From assembly GCA_030593785.1 (NCBI GenBank), contig JAUVGM010000123.1, positions 1 through 6,949 of the forward strand: a stretch of DNA of 6,949 nucleotides. Reading direction: 5' to 3'. Positions 6,206-6,949 of this stretch are shown one piece after another; position 1 is the stretch's first letter, and every line of letters starts with the position of its first letter. The notes beneath the pieces were generated by a model that worked only from the letters and a program-made list of their open reading frames with translations, was not told the origin of the DNA and searched no databases. Source of the DNA: Gammaproteobacteria bacterium (GTDB taxonomy: Bacteria > Pseudomonadota > Gammaproteobacteria > UBA6429 > Thiohalophilaceae). Made by a program: the position numbers and the translations under genes.

Positions 6206-6253
6206 ATAATATATGCGCTGTATCAACCAGTAATTAAATAATTTATAAAGCGT

Positions 6254-6949
6254 CTACAAATCTTTTCCTGTAAGTACATTTATATTGTCTAATAAATCTG
6301 TTTCTGTGAACGGTTTACCCATATAAATATTTACACCAATTGATGATGCACGATCACGATGTTTTTGTCCGGTACGCGATGTAATCATAATAATTGGAAT
6401 ATCTTTTAACTTGTCATCACCACGCATGTTAGTGGCAAGCTCAAAACCATCCATTCTTGGCATTTCCACATCAAGCAGCATAATGTCAGGAATAGTTTCC
6501 TGTAATTGAGCCAGTGCATCCACACCATCTTTAGCAGCTACAACCCGCATTTCATGGCGCTCTAATAAACGTGTAGTAACTTTACGTACGGTAATGGAAT
6601 CATCCACAACCATAACTAATGGAGTAGTATCCTCTACTTCTTCAGCCGCAATTGGGATTACTGTCACAGCTTCAATATTTTCTGTAGTAGAAGACAAACG
6701 AATTAACATGGCTAAATCGATGATTAAAACAACACTACCATCACCCATTACTGTCGCACCAGATATACCTCTTAATGTACTAAGCTGTGGTCCAACAGAT
6801 TTTACAACAATTTCACGACTACCTAATAAGTTATCAACTAAAATTGCAGCGCGGTGATCACCACTTTTAACCATTAACATGGGTAACTGTTGATCATCAT
6901 CTATTAACTTGAGTTCATTGATACCCATAACGGTACCAAGGTGCATAAA
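6254..6949 (-). CDS. chpA: ChpA chemotaxis histidine kinase, C-terminal end (CheW-like plus receiver), cut by window edge
   Basis: Only the last 231 codons are present; the frame stays open through base 6949, so the ATG at 6946 is internal. The first part (about 1-85 from that ATG) is the CheW-like regulatory domain of a CheA kinase: LMVKSGDHRAAILVDNLLGSREIVVKS, VGPQL, ISGATVMGDGSVVLIID. After an acidic linker (100-108) comes a complete receiver domain (109-228). It has the D115-D116 acidic pair in VVDDS, phospho-acceptor D159 in MLLDVEMPRMDGFEL, T189 in MITSR and K211 in GKPF. CheA-type kinases with a C-terminal receiver next to chpB and chpC fit ChpA, whose Pseudomonas form exceeds 2,000 residues with many phosphotransfer domains; those parts are off the window. 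It would signal to PilG/PilH and regulate type IV pilus twitching. A plain CheA-REC hybrid remains possible. Confidence 0.92.
   Translation of the reverse strand, partial: FMHLGTVMGINELKLIDDDQQLPMLMVKSGDHRAAILVDNLLGSREIVVKSVGPQLSTLRGISGATVMGDGSVVLIIDLAMLIRLSSTTENIEAVTVIPIAAEEVEDTTPLVMVVDDSITVRKVTTRLLERHEMRVVAAKDGVDALAQLQETIPDIMLLDVEMPRMDGFELATNMRGDDKLKDIPIIMITSRTGQKHRDRASSIGVNIYMGKPFTETDLLDNINVLTGKDL

Noticed and set aside
6206..6233. Promoter for chpB in the chpA-chpB gap (TATTAT as -10, TTGATA as -35)
   Set aside because: The two elements are only about 9 bp apart, and no other -35 fits the -10 at usual spacing.

Overview
The window is AT-rich and looks like the chromosome of a gammaproteobacterium. 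The MetK, MetF and RsmE proteins resemble their enterobacterial and pseudomonad counterparts along their whole lengths. The ahcY gene carries an S-adenosylhomocysteine (SAH) riboswitch. The minus-strand genes are the end of a Pil-Chp (type IV pilus) chemosensory cluster of the Pseudomonas type. I cannot name the genus. I see no mobile element, CRISPR array, tRNA or rRNA.

Left part (1-3592, plus strand): three methyl-cycle genes follow one another. The 3' four-fifths of metK (SAM synthetase) ends in a strong terminator. Next come an SAH riboswitch and complete ahcY (SAH hydrolase), a second hairpin terminator, and metF (methylenetetrahydrofolate reductase). Together they make SAM, clear the SAH left after methyl transfer, and supply the methyl group for remaking methionine. 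The methionine synthase is not in the window. The genes are clustered but separated by terminators, so each is probably controlled on its own. ahcY is tied to SAH level through the riboswitch. Downstream of the aptamer a 10-bp hairpin can cover the ahcY Shine-Dalgarno, and it shares bases with the aptamer pseudoknot, which suggests a translational ON switch.

Middle (3593-4680, plus strand): a 65-residue two-helix membrane protein of unknown function has a candidate promoter, a strong ribosome binding site and a strong terminator of its own. After it comes rsmE, the SAM-dependent 16S rRNA U1498 methyltransferase.

Right part (4691-6949, minus strand): chpC (CheW-like), chpB (CheB-like methylesterase with a decayed receiver domain) and the 3' end of chpA (CheW-like domain plus receiver) run towards rsmE and end 10 bp from its stop codon. 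In Pseudomonas this system controls twitching motility and surface responses. The kinase core of ChpA and the pilGHIJK genes would lie beyond the right edge.

I found no clearly new system. The items most worth a second look are the riboswitch expression platform, the orphan small membrane gene, and the C7 tract just upstream of chpB.
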